64,000 bases of DNA from Deinococcus sp. JMULE3. GTDB taxonomy: Bacteria; Deinococcota; Deinococci; Deinococcales; Deinococcaceae. The DNA lies in NCBI RefSeq assembly GCF_013337115.1, contig NZ_SGWE01000004.1:496001-560000 (forward strand), given 5' to 3'. Under the pieces are notes generated by a model, which was not told where the DNA came from, made no database searches, and worked only from the letters and a program-made list of their open reading frames with translations. This document shows positions 25,229-39,247 of this stretch, in pieces. The translations under genes and the position numbers were made by a program. Within the stretch, counting starts at the first letter, position 1; every line of letters begins with the position of its first letter.

Positions 25229-25744
25229 ATGCCGAACCGTTACGCTGGTTCACCCGACGACCGCGCCGCGCTGGACGCCTACGTGAAGTTATGGCGCGCC
25301 GCGCACGCGGTCGAGGTGAACGCCAACCGTCATCTTTCCGACCACAACCTCACCATCAGCCAGTTCGGCGTGCTTGAAGCCCTGTACCACCTGGGTGCCC
25401 TCAGTCAGCGGCAGCTGGCGGACAAGATCCTGCGCTCCAGCGGGAACCTGACAATGGTCATCGACAACCTGGAACGCGACGGGCTGGTCCGCCGCGACCG
25501 GGACGCGCTGGACCGCCGCATCATGCGGGTGACCCTGACCGACGCGGGCCGCGAGCTGATCGAGCAGGTGCTGCCCCGTCACGTCCGGGGCATCCGCGAG
25601 GTGTTCAGCGCCATGACGGCCGAGGAACTGGAGCAGCTCAGCGTCCTGACCCGCAAGCTGGGCCTCGCGGTGGGTGAGGCGGCGGCCCCGGATGCGGGTG
25701 ACCGCCGCGCCCGGCGGGCCCGCCCGGCCACACCGTCATCCTGA
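25229..25744 (+). CDS. MarR-family transcriptional regulator
   Basis: 171 residues with the winged-helix core LTISQFGVLEALYHLGALSQRQLADKIL (recognition segment SSGNLTMVIDNLERDGLV) and the wing RDALDRRIMRVTLTDAG; dimerisation helices lie at both ends. The start is put at ATG 25229, not 25220, from the promoter spacing. The C-terminal 20 residues are Arg/Ala/Pro-rich and probably disordered. It follows the aminotransferase gene by 90 bp with its own promoter. No palindrome was seen at its promoter, and the ligand and targets are unknown. Confidence 0.9.
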   Translation: MPNRYAGSPDDRAALDAYVKLWRAAHAVEVNANRHLSDHNLTISQFGVLEALYHLGALSQRQLADKILRSSGNLTMVIDNLERDGLVRRDRDALDRRIMRVTLTDAGRELIEQVLPRHVRGIREVFSAMTAEELEQLSVLTRKLGLAVGEAAAPDAGDRRARRARPATPSS

Positions 25745-25749
25745 ACCGG

Positions 25750-25814
25750 CCTCCTGATCCGGCGTCCTGATCCGGCGTCCTGATCCGGCGTCCTGATCCG
25801 GCGTCCTGATCCGG
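25750..25814. repeat. 13-bp tandem repeat, five units
   Basis: Unit CGTCCTGATCCGG repeated four times after one variant unit, filling the gap between the convergent MarR and GGDEF genes. Likely to vary in copy number between strains. Confidence 0.9.
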
Positions 25815-25815
25815 G

Positions 25816-26886
25816 TCAGCTGACCTGGGTGCGGCGCAGGTCCGCGAGGTGCACGTCGTTGCGGCCCTGCGCCTTCACGCGGTACATCGCCAGATCGGCG
25901 CGCTGCACGACGTCCACGGGGTCCTCGGCCGGGCTGGCAGTCGCCACGCCGAAGCAGGCGGTGACGCCGTTCACGGTGCCGTAGCGGTGGTGGCGCAGAT
26001 CGGCGCGCAGCCGGTCCAGCATGGGACGCAGGTGCTTGTCGCGCTGCTCGGGCAGGATCAGCAGGAATTCCTCACCGCCCCAGCGGGCCGCGAGGCTCCC
26101 CTCGGGCAGGTGACGGCGGGTGATCTCGGCGACGCCGCGCAGCACCAGGTCGCCCATGGCGTGCCCGTGCATGTCGTTCACGCGTTTGAAGTGATCCAGG
26201 TCGAACAGGATCAGCGTGTACGTCTGCTCACTGCGGGTCAGTTGCGACAGGCGTTCCTCCGCCGCGCGGCGGTTGGCGAGTCCGGTCAGCGGGTCGGTCA
26301 GCGCGGCGGCGCGCGCCGCCTGGAACTGGCTGCGCTGCACGCCCAGCGTGGCCTGCATCAGGGTCAGCACGGCGCCCATCAGCAGGAACTGCGCGCACGG
26401 TCCGATGAGGTGGGCGCGCATGTCGGCGGGCATCAGGATCAGGTTCGCGGCGCACACGAGGGTCGCCAGACCCAGGATGACCCCGGCGGCGCGGGCCGCC
26501 TGCTTCGGTTCGTACACCAGGAACGCGGCGACGTAGATCACCGCGAACCAGTAGGTGTTCTCCATCAGCGCCTGCGAGACACCGGTCAGGACTGAGAACT
26601 GGTGGTTCAGGGCCAGCAGCACGTAGGAGGCCGTGCCCAGAAACGTGACCTGCACGGCCGTGCCCACGCTGATCAGGCCGGTCGTCAGCAGCAGTTGCAG
26701 GGCCACCAGCACGACGATCAGGGTGGGCAGCGCCCACAGGTCCAGCGGGTCGAACTGCGGGTACTGCGAGCCGAGCGCAGCGGCGCAGGCGACGGCGCCC
26801 AGCGCGACCAGCCAGGTGAACATGCGGCGCTGGCTTAGCAGCCAGGAGAACGCTTCAGGAGTGGGATTCGCGACTGGTTTCTGCAA
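25816..26886 (-). CDS. Membrane-bound diguanylate cyclase (GGDEF)
   Basis: 356 residues. Five to six hydrophobic segments (about residues 22-180) form a membrane sensor region, followed by a GGDEF domain: LTDPLTGLANRR, FDLDHFKRVND and the active-site motif GGEEF (about 270-274), which is catalytically acceptable. The inhibitory RxxD site five residues before it is absent (EGSLAARWGGEEF), so product inhibition is unlikely. It makes cyclic di-GMP; the HD-GYP protein at 50571-51923 could remove it. The start is TTG 26886, which is weakly supported; ATG 26823 would cut into the first membrane segment. Confidence 0.9.
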   Translation of the reverse strand: MQKPVANPTPEAFSWLLSQRRMFTWLVALGAVACAAALGSQYPQFDPLDLWALPTLIVVLVALQLLLTTGLISVGTAVQVTFLGTASYVLLALNHQFSVLTGVSQALMENTYWFAVIYVAAFLVYEPKQAARAAGVILGLATLVCAANLILMPADMRAHLIGPCAQFLLMGAVLTLMQATLGVQRSQFQAARAAALTDPLTGLANRRAAEERLSQLTRSEQTYTLILFDLDHFKRVNDMHGHAMGDLVLRGVAEITRRHLPEGSLAARWGGEEFLLILPEQRDKHLRPMLDRLRADLRHHRYGTVNGVTACFGVATASPAEDPVDVVQRADLAMYRVKAQGRNDVHLADLRRTQVS

Positions 26887-27046
26887 GGATCAACCCCGGA
26901 GTCAGGACGGGACGTTTCAATGAGGTGCGTTTGAGGTGCGTTGACGCGGCCCGGACAGTCTAGCGTGTGGGAACGGTAGGGATATGACCAGCCGGTCTTC
27001 ACGTGGCGGGGGCGCGCCGGGTGAGGGGCGGGGGACATCGGCCGGG

Positions 27047-27658
27047 TCAGCCGCGCAGTTCGTGATGGACGCGGCAGCGGGCCTCGTAACTCTCCTGGGC
27101 GCCCACGAGGACGACCGGATCGTCGAAACGGGCCGGTTGACCGCCAATCAATCGTTGCGAGCGGGTGGCGGGCGCGCCGCACACCGTGCAGATCGCGGTG
27201 AGTTTCTCGACGCTCTCGGCGCGGGCCAGCAGTTCGGGCATGAACCCGAACGGTTCGGCGCGGAAGTCCTGGTCCAGCCCGGCGAGGATCACGCGCACAC
27301 CGGCGTCGGCGAGGTCCAGGGCCAGGGGGATGATCGCCTCGTCGAGGAACTGCACCTCGTCGATGCCGACCACGTCGGGCAGCGTGTCGCCCTGGGCGTG
27401 CAGCAGGGTGCCCTCGCCGCTCAGGTGCGCGCGGATGTCAGCCGCGCCGCGCACCGCGACGGCGTGCACGGTCCGCCCGGCGTGACTGGCGACGGCGGAC
27501 TCGTGATAGCGGTCGTCCAGCGCGGGTTTGAACACGAACACGCGCTGCCGGGCGATCACGGCGCGGGTCACGCGGCGGATGAGTTCCTCGCTTTTCCCGC
27601 TGAACATCGGGCCGACGATGACTTCCAGGTGACCGCCGTGGTAGGGGGATTTCAGCAC
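27047..27658 (-). CDS. tdk: Thymidine kinase (type II)
   Basis: 203 residues. P-loop [10 protein letters not shown] (about 16-25), the lasso Asp region [12 protein letters not shown], the thymidine-binding [14 protein letters not shown] and the zinc ligands (Cys pair in CTVC, later Cys in ARCRVHH) are visible. It phosphorylates thymidine in salvage. GTG 27658 is supported by GATACT ending seven bases upstream (leaderless). Monocistronic. The zinc-binding C-terminus has one Cys plus a His where many homologues have two Cys. Confidence 0.95.
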   Translation of the reverse strand: MLKSPYHGGHLEVIVGPMFSGKSEELIRRVTRAVIARQRVFVFKPALDDRYHESAVASHAGRTVHAVAVRGAADIRAHLSGEGTLLHAQGDTLPDVVGIDEVQFLDEAIIPLALDLADAGVRVILAGLDQDFRAEPFGFMPELLARAESVEKLTAICTVCGAPATRSQRLIGGQPARFDDPVVLVGAQESYEARCRVHHELRG

Positions 27659-27749
27659 GCCCGCGAGTATCGCAGATCGGGCGTGAACCTGCCGGGCCGC
27701 GCGGGCACCAGTCCAGCAGTCGGTCAGCCCAGCAGAAGGGACAGCAGAA

Positions 27750-27777
27750 CCGCCCCGACCCTGGTGGGTGGGGGCGG
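27750..27777. terminator. Hairpin after rpmE
   Basis: CCGCCCC (27750-27756) pairs with GGGGCGG (27771-27777), in the gap between rpmE and tdk. Confidence 0.5.
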
Positions 27778-27793
27778 CGCAGGCGCGGGGCGC

Positions 27794-28012
<219 letters not shown>

Positions 28013-28116
28013 GGGTGCCTCCTCCGCCACGTCTGCGCCCCGGTCTCCGGTGCATGTGCGTAGCGGGCAACCCTGACAGTGTACCACGCCTGGGCCCTTC
28101 AGGGTGAGGGGCTGTC

Positions 28117-28167
28117 CCGGTCACGCCACTGCACGGGTCACGCCAGTGTACGGGTCACGCCATCGCG
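28117..28167. repeat. 17-bp tandem repeat, three units
   Basis: Units of the form CGGGTCACGCCANTGNA at 28117, 28134 and 28151. The last overlaps the 3' end of the ADP-ribosylglycohydrolase gene, so its final residues (LTHAMA) are encoded by repeat sequence. Confidence 0.75.
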
Positions 28168-29156
28168 TGGGTCAGGACGCCCGGCAGGTGCTCGGTGGCA
28201 ATCCAGTGCCGCTCCCAGCCGGGCCAGCTGTGTCCCAGCCGCAGATCCGGCAGGAGTTCGGGCGGGGTGCTCAGGCCGCGCGCACCGACGATGGCCCCGA
28301 CCACGCAGGCGACCGTATCGCTGTCGTCACCGCCCAGCACGGCGGGTTCCACGCACGCCCACCAGTCCGCGCGGCGGGCGTGCGCGACGGCGGCTTCCAG
28401 GGTGTCCAGCACGTACCCACTCTGTGAGGTGATCGTGCCCTCCAGCCCGGAGCGGACGCGGGCGCGGACCTGCGCGCGGGCCTCACGCTCGCGGCCCCGG
28501 AAGGCGCGGTGGGCGTCCTGGGTGTTCAGGCCCAGCATCCCCGCGTCCACCAGCACGTCCCGCCCGTCCAGGCTGTCCATGACGCCCAGGGCTGCCTGCG
28601 CCGCCGCCGCGTAGGCCTGGCCGTCTGCGAGGGCCTCCATGAACGCCGTCAGGAACACCGAGGCGTACACGCAGCGCGGATCGGCGTGCGTCAGGGCCGT
28701 CAGGATCGCCGCCTCGCGCGCCAGGGCCGCGCCCCGGTGCCCGAGCAGCCAAGCGGCGGCCACGCGCATCAGCCCGCCGTTCCCGGCCCCGTCGAAGCCC
28801 CCGCGTTCCCAGGCCAGCGCGCCCCCGTCGAGCCGCTCCGGTTGCGTGAAGGTCAGTCTCAGGGCCTGGCGGGTCAGGCCGCCCACGTCGGGCGGCGCGG
28901 CGGCCAGCCACTCGCGGAATGCCGCGAGGACGCCCGCGTGGCCCTCGCCGCGCGCCGCGCCGAGCAGGGTGGCGACGACCATCTGGCTGTCGTCGGTGGC
29001 CTCGCCGGGCGCGAAACCGAACACGCTGCCCGGCTGGTACGCGCGGAAGGCGGCGCCGTAGCGCGCGTGGATCACGTCGGGGGATTTGAATTCCGTGGCG
29101 GCGCCCAGCGCGTCCGCCGCGCACAGGGACAGCAGCACGTCCAGAGGGTCAGGCAT
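28155..29156 (-). CDS. ADP-ribosylglycohydrolase family protein
   Basis: 333 residues. The Mg-binding motifs of the DraG/ARH fold are present: GEATDDSQM (about 50-58, the TDDT-like site) and GGDDSDTVACVVGAIVGA near residue 285. The middle contains NGGLMRVAAAWLLG, also typical. It should remove ADP-ribose from proteins or other acceptors. The start ATG 29156 is the first supported one; the long upstream frame is a shadow. Its 3' end lies in a 17-bp tandem repeat. Divergent from the DUF4388 gene. Confidence 0.9.
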   Translation of the reverse strand: MPDPLDVLLSLCAADALGAATEFKSPDVIHARYGAAFRAYQPGSVFGFAPGEATDDSQMVVATLLGAARGEGHAGVLAAFREWLAAAPPDVGGLTRQALRLTFTQPERLDGGALAWERGGFDGAGNGGLMRVAAAWLLGHRGAALAREAAILTALTHADPRCVYASVFLTAFMEALADGQAYAAAAQAALGVMDSLDGRDVLVDAGMLGLNTQDAHRAFRGREREARAQVRARVRSGLEGTITSQSGYVLDTLEAAVAHARRADWWACVEPAVLGGDDSDTVACVVGAIVGARGLSTPPELLPDLRLGHSWPGWERHWIATEHLPGVLTHAMA

Positions 29157-29238
29157 GTGACGATCTTCGCACGCCGCCGCCCCCGGCGGGGTGACCCCTC
29201 GCACCGGGGGCGGCGCGCCCCTACACTGAGGGTCACCT

Positions 29239-29760
29239 ATGGTACGCGGCGATCTGGCAGTCTTCCCCTTCCTGTCCGTCATGCAGATGTTCCTCACGAG
29301 CGGACGCGCCGGGCGGCTCAGCGTGGACCACATCCGCGGCGGGCAGCTGTGGCTGGAACGCGGCGAGATCACGCACGCCGAGGCCGGCCGCCTGCGCGGC
29401 GAGCACGCCCTGCAGTTCATGGCCAGCCTGGACGCCGGGGTGTTCACCTTCGAGGTGGACCAGCCGCCCCCCAACCGCACCATGAGCCTGCGCCGCGACC
29501 CGGCCCTGCGCCGCCTGCTGGAGGACAACGCCGCGTGGGAGCCGCTGCTGCGGACCTTCCCCGACTGGAACAAACGCCTGCGCTTCACGGCGAAGTGGAC
29601 CGAGGCGCAGCCCGTGACCCGCACGCAGTACCGCGTGCTGAACCTGATCTCCGACAGTGGCAACATCCGCACGCTGCTGGAACGCACCGCCGCGCCGCCC
29701 CGGCTGGTCCTGGAGACACTGAAGCCGTTCCTGCTGGCGGAACTGATCGAGATCAGCTGA
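29239..29760 (+). CDS. DUF4388-type protein
   Basis: 173 residues. The N-terminal half (GDLAVFPFLSVMQMFLTSGRAGRLSV, then GQLWLERGEITHAEAGRLRGEHAL and FTFEVD) is the DUF4388 pattern, a small domain often joined to response regulators and gliding or polarity proteins. The C-terminal half is a small winged-helix-like region (TQYRVLNLISDSGNIRTLLERT). No receiver domain is present. TACACT lies 11 bases before the ATG. The role is unknown; a small regulatory adaptor is likely. A possible terminator downstream is split by repeat copy B. Confidence 0.75.
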   Translation: MVRGDLAVFPFLSVMQMFLTSGRAGRLSVDHIRGGQLWLERGEITHAEAGRLRGEHALQFMASLDAGVFTFEVDQPPPNRTMSLRRDPALRRLLEDNAAWEPLLRTFPDWNKRLRFTAKWTEAQPVTRTQYRVLNLISDSGNIRTLLERTAAPPRLVLETLKPFLLAELIEIS

Positions 29761-29791
29761 GCCGGAGGCCGCGCCGCCGGGCTGGGGGGTG

Positions 29792-29926
29792 ATACGGACT
29801 CCGATTGAATGGGCTGCACAGCCCGTTCAATCCGAGCAAAGCGAGTGGGAGCAACACGGGTTCCGGACGTGGAGCCGGCCATCCGGTGAAGTTCCGGATT
29901 GTTGGCGAAACAAACGGAATCCGTAT
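29792..29926 (+). repeat. Dispersed repeat, copy B (135 bp)
   Basis: Runs from ATACGGACTCCG to CGGAATCCGTAT. Contains the perfect hairpin GGGCTG-CA-CAGCCC. Left flank TG and right flank GA match the other copies, making the ends TGATACGG and CCGTATGA. It lies between a G-run (29784-29789) and a C-run (29930-29936) that look like the two arms of a terminator, followed by TTTTTT at 29946-29951. Confidence 0.92.
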
Positions 29927-29997
29927 GATCCCCCCCGGCGCGGTGTTTTTTCACATTCGGCGGGTCATCTGCGGCATGATGGGCATCCGGAGGACCC

Positions 29998-30765
29998 ATG
30001 AGTGCCATCTCCCGCCCCACCAGCCGAACCAGTGACTCCCTGTCCCCCCGTGACGAACCGGCCCGCGAGGCCGCGCGTCCCGCCACGCAGGCGCACCCGT
30101 CCTGGCAGTTCCACGACCGCTTCGACCTGTGGGTCGAGTGGATGGAACGCGACTCCAGTGGCGTATGGCACGCCGCGCAGTCCGTCACTCACCGCACGTT
30201 CCGCACGCGCGAGGACACCCTGAAGCACGCCGAACGCGTGATCCAGCGGGGCGAGTTCCCCATGGAGCGCGCCATGCCCGTCACGCTGGTCCGCAACCGC
30301 CGCGAGGCCCTGCTGGCCGCGTTCCGTGAGGCCGAGGGCGACGGCGTGACCCTGATCCGCGACCTGACCTTCCCGGTCGGCGAGTACGGCCTGAGCGTCC
30401 GCGTCACGTGCGAGCGTCAGGCGCAACCCGTGCGGGCCGCGTTCAGCAGCGCCGCGAACCCCCTGCGCAGCCTGATCGGCCAGCCCGTGAAACTCACGGT
30501 GCTGATCGAGCACCCCTACGACGTGCTGAGCCGCGCGCAGGGCCCGCTGGACGTCAGCGACCGCGCCGCCCGCATCGGCGAGGACACGCACCTGTTCAGC
30601 GCGTCCGCGCAGGTCAGCGGTCTCCCCTACCAGAGCGCCACCGTGACCGTCCCGCGCGGCCTGCTGAAAAAACCCCTGCTGTACCGCTTCGAACGCCTTC
30701 CCGAGGGCGACGAGGCTCAGCAGCGCACCTCGCCCAGCGCACCCAGCGGGACCTCGCCGCGGTAG
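29998..30765 (+). CDS. Hypothetical protein
   Basis: 255 residues that I do not recognise. The first 35 residues are Ser/Pro/Arg-rich and probably disordered; then WQFHDRFDLWVEWMERDSSGVWH starts a mixed alpha/beta region of about 200 residues with many paired hydrophobic and basic positions, no membrane segment and no signal peptide. ATG 29998 has GGAGG at correct spacing. The 3' end overlaps the convergent gene 30717-31259 by 49 bp. Codon use fits the neighbours. The C-terminal 15 residues (beyond ERLPEG) look like read-through into the overlapped gene. Confidence 0.7.
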   Translation: MSAISRPTSRTSDSLSPRDEPAREAARPATQAHPSWQFHDRFDLWVEWMERDSSGVWHAAQSVTHRTFRTREDTLKHAERVIQRGEFPMERAMPVTLVRNRREALLAAFREAEGDGVTLIRDLTFPVGEYGLSVRVTCERQAQPVRAAFSSAANPLRSLIGQPVKLTVLIEHPYDVLSRAQGPLDVSDRAARIGEDTHLFSASAQVSGLPYQSATVTVPRGLLKKPLLYRFERLPEGDEAQQRTSPSAPSGTSPR

Positions 30766-31259
30766 AGGACGTGCGGGACGTCCATCCACAGGATCAGGGG
30801 CGCTTCTTCCGGCAGGGCGCGCAGGCGGTCCAGGGTCGCCGGGAGCGCGGCTGAGTGCTCCCGCAGCGTCTGCGGCGTGAACGGCAGCTCGTCCGCCGGG
30901 TCCGGCGCGGGCTTCACATCTCCCGGCCAGGGGCGCACCAGCCGGACGCACGCCCGCGCCGGATCGAGGTGCGAGGCGTCCAGCGTCCAGAACCGCACGG
31001 GGGGAATCGCCCGGCCGCTCTGCCGCGCGGCGTCCAGCAGCGGCCCCGGGTTCACGGGCGAGAAGAACAGCACGTCGGTCCAGAGGCAGTCCAGCCGCCC
31101 GACCCGCTCCTGCATCAGCGCCTCGCGGCCCACGTACTTGGCCGCCTCGCGGGCGTACACGTCCGGGTGACGCTCACGCAGGGTGCTCAGGGGGAGCAGG
31201 TGATCGCCACGCACGTCCCGCACGGCGCGGTGATACAGGGTTATTCCAGTCGGGGGCAC
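30717..31259 (-). CDS. Conserved hypothetical protein
   Basis: 180 residues, probably cytoplasmic. Features are LYHRAVRDVRGDHLLPL at the start, EREA-type helix text (DVYAREAAKYVGREAL), then GRLDCLWTDVLFFSPVNP and LILWMDVPHVLYRGEVPL. This pattern recalls an uncharacterised family known to me from cyanobacteria and relatives; no function can be given. GTG 31259 lies seven bases after CATCCT with TTGGCG 18 bp further up, consistent with a leaderless mRNA; the frame extends much further upstream but antisense to the T-box. Convergent and overlapping with 29998-30765. Confidence 0.72.
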   Translation of the reverse strand: MPPTGITLYHRAVRDVRGDHLLPLSTLRERHPDVYAREAAKYVGREALMQERVGRLDCLWTDVLFFSPVNPGPLLDAARQSGRAIPPVRFWTLDASHLDPARACVRLVRPWPGDVKPAPDPADELPFTPQTLREHSAALPATLDRLRALPEEAPLILWMDVPHVLYRGEVPLGALGEVRC

Positions 31260-31312
31260 GCCCCGCAGGATGCCCGGCCCGCCCCCACCCCGCCAATGCG
31301 CCAGCGTGCGGA

Positions 31313-31342
31313 TTGAAATGCCCGCCCCCCGGCGCGTACACT
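31313..31342 (+). promoter_or_regulatory. Promoter of the T-box-Nudix-valS operon
   Basis: TTGAAA (31313-31318), 18-bp spacer, TACACT (31337-31342); transcription should begin near 31349, right at the base of T-box stem I. Confidence 0.75.
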
Positions 31343-31348
31343 CCCGAG

Positions 31349-31612
31349 TGCAGTGACCGGGAGGAGTACCCGGGTCAGGCCCCCACAGGAAACCCGCCCC
31401 GCGACTGAGAGGGCAGGTGGACCGGCCCCCGGCGAACGTCACCCGCGAGCACGACGGCAGAACCCCCCCGCGCGGGGGGCGTAGAGCCTCCGGGTGCGCC
31501 CGATACAGCGCGCAGCGAGTGCCCCCCATGCAGGCGGGGAAACGCGGTGGTACCACGGGACACTCTCGTCTCGTCCGCATCCGGAAGTTCATCCGGCGGA
31601 CGGGACGTTTTT
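31349..31612 (+). promoter_or_regulatory. T-box riboswitch, valine specifier
   Basis: The leader aligns with the Bacillus glyQS T-box: GTGCAGTGACCGGGAGGAGTA at the 5' side (with AGTA), then GAAC-GTC-ACCCGCGAGCAC at the 3' side, where GTC (31438-31440) occupies the specifier codon and encodes valine. The antiterminator core CGGTGGTACCACGG (about 31545-31558) contains the T-box sequence that pairs with the uncharged tRNA acceptor end. It is followed by the intrinsic terminator. Uncharged tRNA-Val should therefore switch on the downstream Nudix and valS genes by transcription antitermination. Confidence 0.93.
31567..31612 (+). terminator. Terminator of the valine T-box
   Basis: The stem of CGTCTCGTCCGC and GCGGACGGGACG (one G-U pair), extended by an inner TCCGG/CCGG, is followed by TTTTT at 31607-31611. 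The 5' arm overlaps the sequence needed for the antiterminator. Confidence 0.9.
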
Positions 31613-31630
31613 CTGCTCTGGAGGCACCAC

Positions 31631-32134
31631 ATGGCACACAGCGAGATGACAGGCACCGAATGGCCGCTGACCGGGGCGGTCGAACTGGCCGGACGTCAGG
31701 GCTGCCGTCAACGGGTGCTCGCCTACATCACCCGTCAGCCTCACGAACTGCTCGTGTTCGAACATCCTCCCCGATACCCCGACGCGGGCATTCAGGTTCC
31801 GGCCGGTGGCGTCGATCCCGGGGAAACACCGGCACAGGCCGCCATCCGCGAAAGCTTTGAGGAAACGGGCCTGCGACTGCGCGCCCCGGTTCACCTGACC
31901 TCGATGCACTGGACCCGGGGCGAGGCGTCCCAGGTGTGGCATTACTTCTGGCTGAGCGCACCGGCGGACACCCCGGACAACTGGCCGCATGCCGTCACGG
32001 GCGACGGCGCAGACCACGGCATGACCTTCCACTGCCGGTTCGTCCCGATGGACCAGCATGACCTGATTGTTGGACATGGCTACGAAACGGCCCTGCCTCA
32101 TCTTCACCGACTGACCGCCGCTACTTTTCTCTGA
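31631..32134 (+). CDS. Nudix hydrolase in the valS operon
   Basis: 167 residues with an intact Nudix box from GGVDPGETPAQAAIRES to FEETGL (GX5EX7REXXEEXGL), so catalysis on a nucleoside-diphosphate-linked substrate is expected. The surrounding strands (QRVLAYITR, LLVFEHPP, VWHYFWLS) fit the fold. Start ATG 31631 has GGAGG upstream and lies 19 bases after the T-box terminator run; earlier in-frame starts fall inside the riboswitch. It precedes valS by 24 bp and must share T-box control. The substrate is unknown. A role in clearing a toxic nucleotide during amino-acid starvation is speculation. Confidence 0.9.
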   Translation: MAHSEMTGTEWPLTGAVELAGRQGCRQRVLAYITRQPHELLVFEHPPRYPDAGIQVPAGGVDPGETPAQAAIRESFEETGLRLRAPVHLTSMHWTRGEASQVWHYFWLSAPADTPDNWPHAVTGDGADHGMTFHCRFVPMDQHDLIVGHGYETALPHLHRLTAATFL

Positions 32135-32158
32135 GTCCTCACTTTCAGGAGCATCCCT

Positions 32159-34966
<2,808 letters not shown>

Positions 34967-34980
34967 ATCGGGACGCAGGG

Positions 34981-35014
34981 GGCGGGGCGCGGTGGGAAAC
35001 CACGGCGCCCCGCC
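34981..35014 (+). terminator. Terminator after valS
   Basis: GGCGGGGCGCGGTGG and CCACGGCGCCCCGCC pair around a 4-nt loop (gaaa) with one mismatch, 15 bp after the valS stop. Confidence 0.75.
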
Positions 35015-35065
35015 TCTGCTTCATCCCGGCGTGCGTTATGGACGGGCGTGTGCTCTGCTCTGGAT

Positions 35066-36109
35066 ATGAGACGGTGGATTCTGGGGGCTGGCCTGATGCT
35101 CCTTGGGCAGGCGCAAGCGGTCACGTTGACGGTCTGGACGCACTATGTCGGCCAGGACCTCGCGTGGGTGCGGGCGCAGAGCGCCGGGTACGCGCGGGCG
35201 ACGGGCGTGCAGGTGCGGGTCACCTCGGTCGCGTTCGGGGACCTGATCGAACGCTGGGAGGGCGCGCGTGCCCGTCCGGACGTGGTGGTGGGCGTGCCGG
35301 ACCACTGGCTGCCCGGTCTGGCCGCGCAGACGGCGCCGCTGGCCGGGGACGACCTGGGAGATCCGGCAGGCGTGGCGGCCCTGACCGTGGGCGGGGTGGT
35401 GCGCGCCCGACCGCTGATGGCAGACGCCGTGGCGCTGGTCGTGAACCGGGCGCTGGTGCCGGGCGGGATCGGCAGCTGGGCGGATCTGGAACGCGCCGCC
35501 GCAGCGGATGGGCCGGGCGTGGCGCTCGGGCCCCACGATCCCTACCTTCAGGCCGGGCTGTTCCGGGCGTTCGGCGTGAACCTGCTTGCTCCTGCGCCGG
35601 ACCCGGCAGCAGTCAGCCGCGCGGGGTGCGCGCTGCGCCGCGTCGGTGGGCCAGGCGCGAGCCTGAACGAGGCGCAGGCCCTTGAGGCGTTCGGGCAGGG
35701 CCGTCTGGGTGCCGTCCTGACCGGGCCGTGGAATCACCCGCCGCTGGTGACGTCAGGCGTGACGTACAGCGTGCAGCCGCTGCCCACCCCCCTGGCGCGC
35801 CGCAATCCTGGCAGCCCATCGTCGGGTACCAGGGCGTCGCAGTGGATGCCCGGACCAGGGCCGTCCGCGAGGCCGAGGCACTGGCCCTGCACCTGACCCG
35901 CCCTGAGGCGCAGCTGGCCCTGTACAGGGCGGGAAGCCGCCTGCCCGCTCGCGGCGCAGGAGTCGTTGCGACAGCAGCAGGATCCCTGGGGCTTCATCCA
36001 GGCCATCCGGGCCGGCCGACCCGAGGCCGCCTTCGGGAACGACGGCTCCGCCTGGGACCGGGCGCAGGCGACGCTGGACGGCGCGCTGGGCCGCCAGGGT
36101 TGCCACTGA
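35066..36109 (+). pseudogene. ABC transporter substrate-binding protein (maltose type), two frameshifts
   Basis: Frame starting at ATG 35066 gives a signal peptide (RWILGAGLMLLGQAQA) and a sugar-type binding protein (VTLTVWTHYVG ... PDVVVGVPDHWL ... GRLGAVLTGPWN). Near 35787-35792 (a run of six C) the reading moves by one base: the natural continuation PPGAPQSWQPIVGYQGVAVD is in another frame, while the original frame stops at 35896. Near 35943-35955 the frame returns, and AAQESLRQQQDPWGFIQAI runs to TGA 36107. The two single-base changes cancel. Restored, it would be about 347 residues. It is either a recently inactivated gene or sequence error in homopolymers. No permease genes are adjacent. 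Confidence 0.8.
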
Positions 36110-36245
36110 TCCGCGTGGCGTCCGTCCGGCGGACGGTGCCAGTCTGGCCTCCGCTCGACCCTGTGTGGGTGTCGCCGGGCGCGCCGCGCAGATGGCGCAG
36201 CAGGTCACGGCGCGTGTCCCGCTGCCCTGCTCTATGATGAGCGGC

Positions 36246-36623
<378 letters not shown>

Positions 36624-36648
36624 CGGGCGCAGCCGAACGGGGTGCAGC

Positions 36649-39008
<2,360 letters not shown>

Positions 39009-39020
39009 CGGTCCCTTCCC

Positions 39021-39047
39021 ACGCGCCTCCAGTGGCAGGGGGCGCGT
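39021..39047 (+). terminator. Terminator after the PBP1A gene
   Basis: ACGCGCCTCC (39021-39030) pairs with GGGGGCGCGT (39038-39047) with one mismatch and a 7-nt loop. Confidence 0.65.
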
Positions 39048-39117
39048 TCGCCATTGAGTGCCCCCTCACCACTCCGTCATGCACCTGCGCAGAAGGCAGG
39101 GCATCATGGCAGGCATG

Positions 39118-39247
39118 ATGCGGATTCCGTCTGTTCCGTTCACAACCCGGAACCTCACCGGGTTGTCAACTCCACGCCCGGAACCCGTTCCGCTCCAACT
39201 CGCGTCCGCTCGGATTGATACGCACACCATCCAATCGGAGGCCGTAT
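39118..39247 (-). repeat. Dispersed repeat, copy D (130 bp, inverted)
   Basis: Reverse complement of copies A and B: begins ATGCGGATTCCG and ends CGGAGGCCGTAT. The last bases plus the following G form the start codon of the thioredoxin-like gene, with GGAGG four bases before it, so the repeat end supplies both Shine-Dalgarno and ATG. Confidence 0.88.

Noticed and set aside
25750..25814. Tandem repeat considered as a CRISPR array
   Set aside because: Units are 13 bp and directly adjacent without spacers; no cas genes nearby.
28117..28167. 17-bp tandem repeat considered as an operator array for rpmE
   Set aside because: It lies over the 3' end of the ADP-ribosylglycohydrolase gene, about 100 bp upstream of the rpmE start, with no palindrome or match to a known site such as Zur.
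31417..31860. Plus-strand frame through the T-box region
   Set aside because: It covers the riboswitch and terminator and enters the Nudix gene out of frame.
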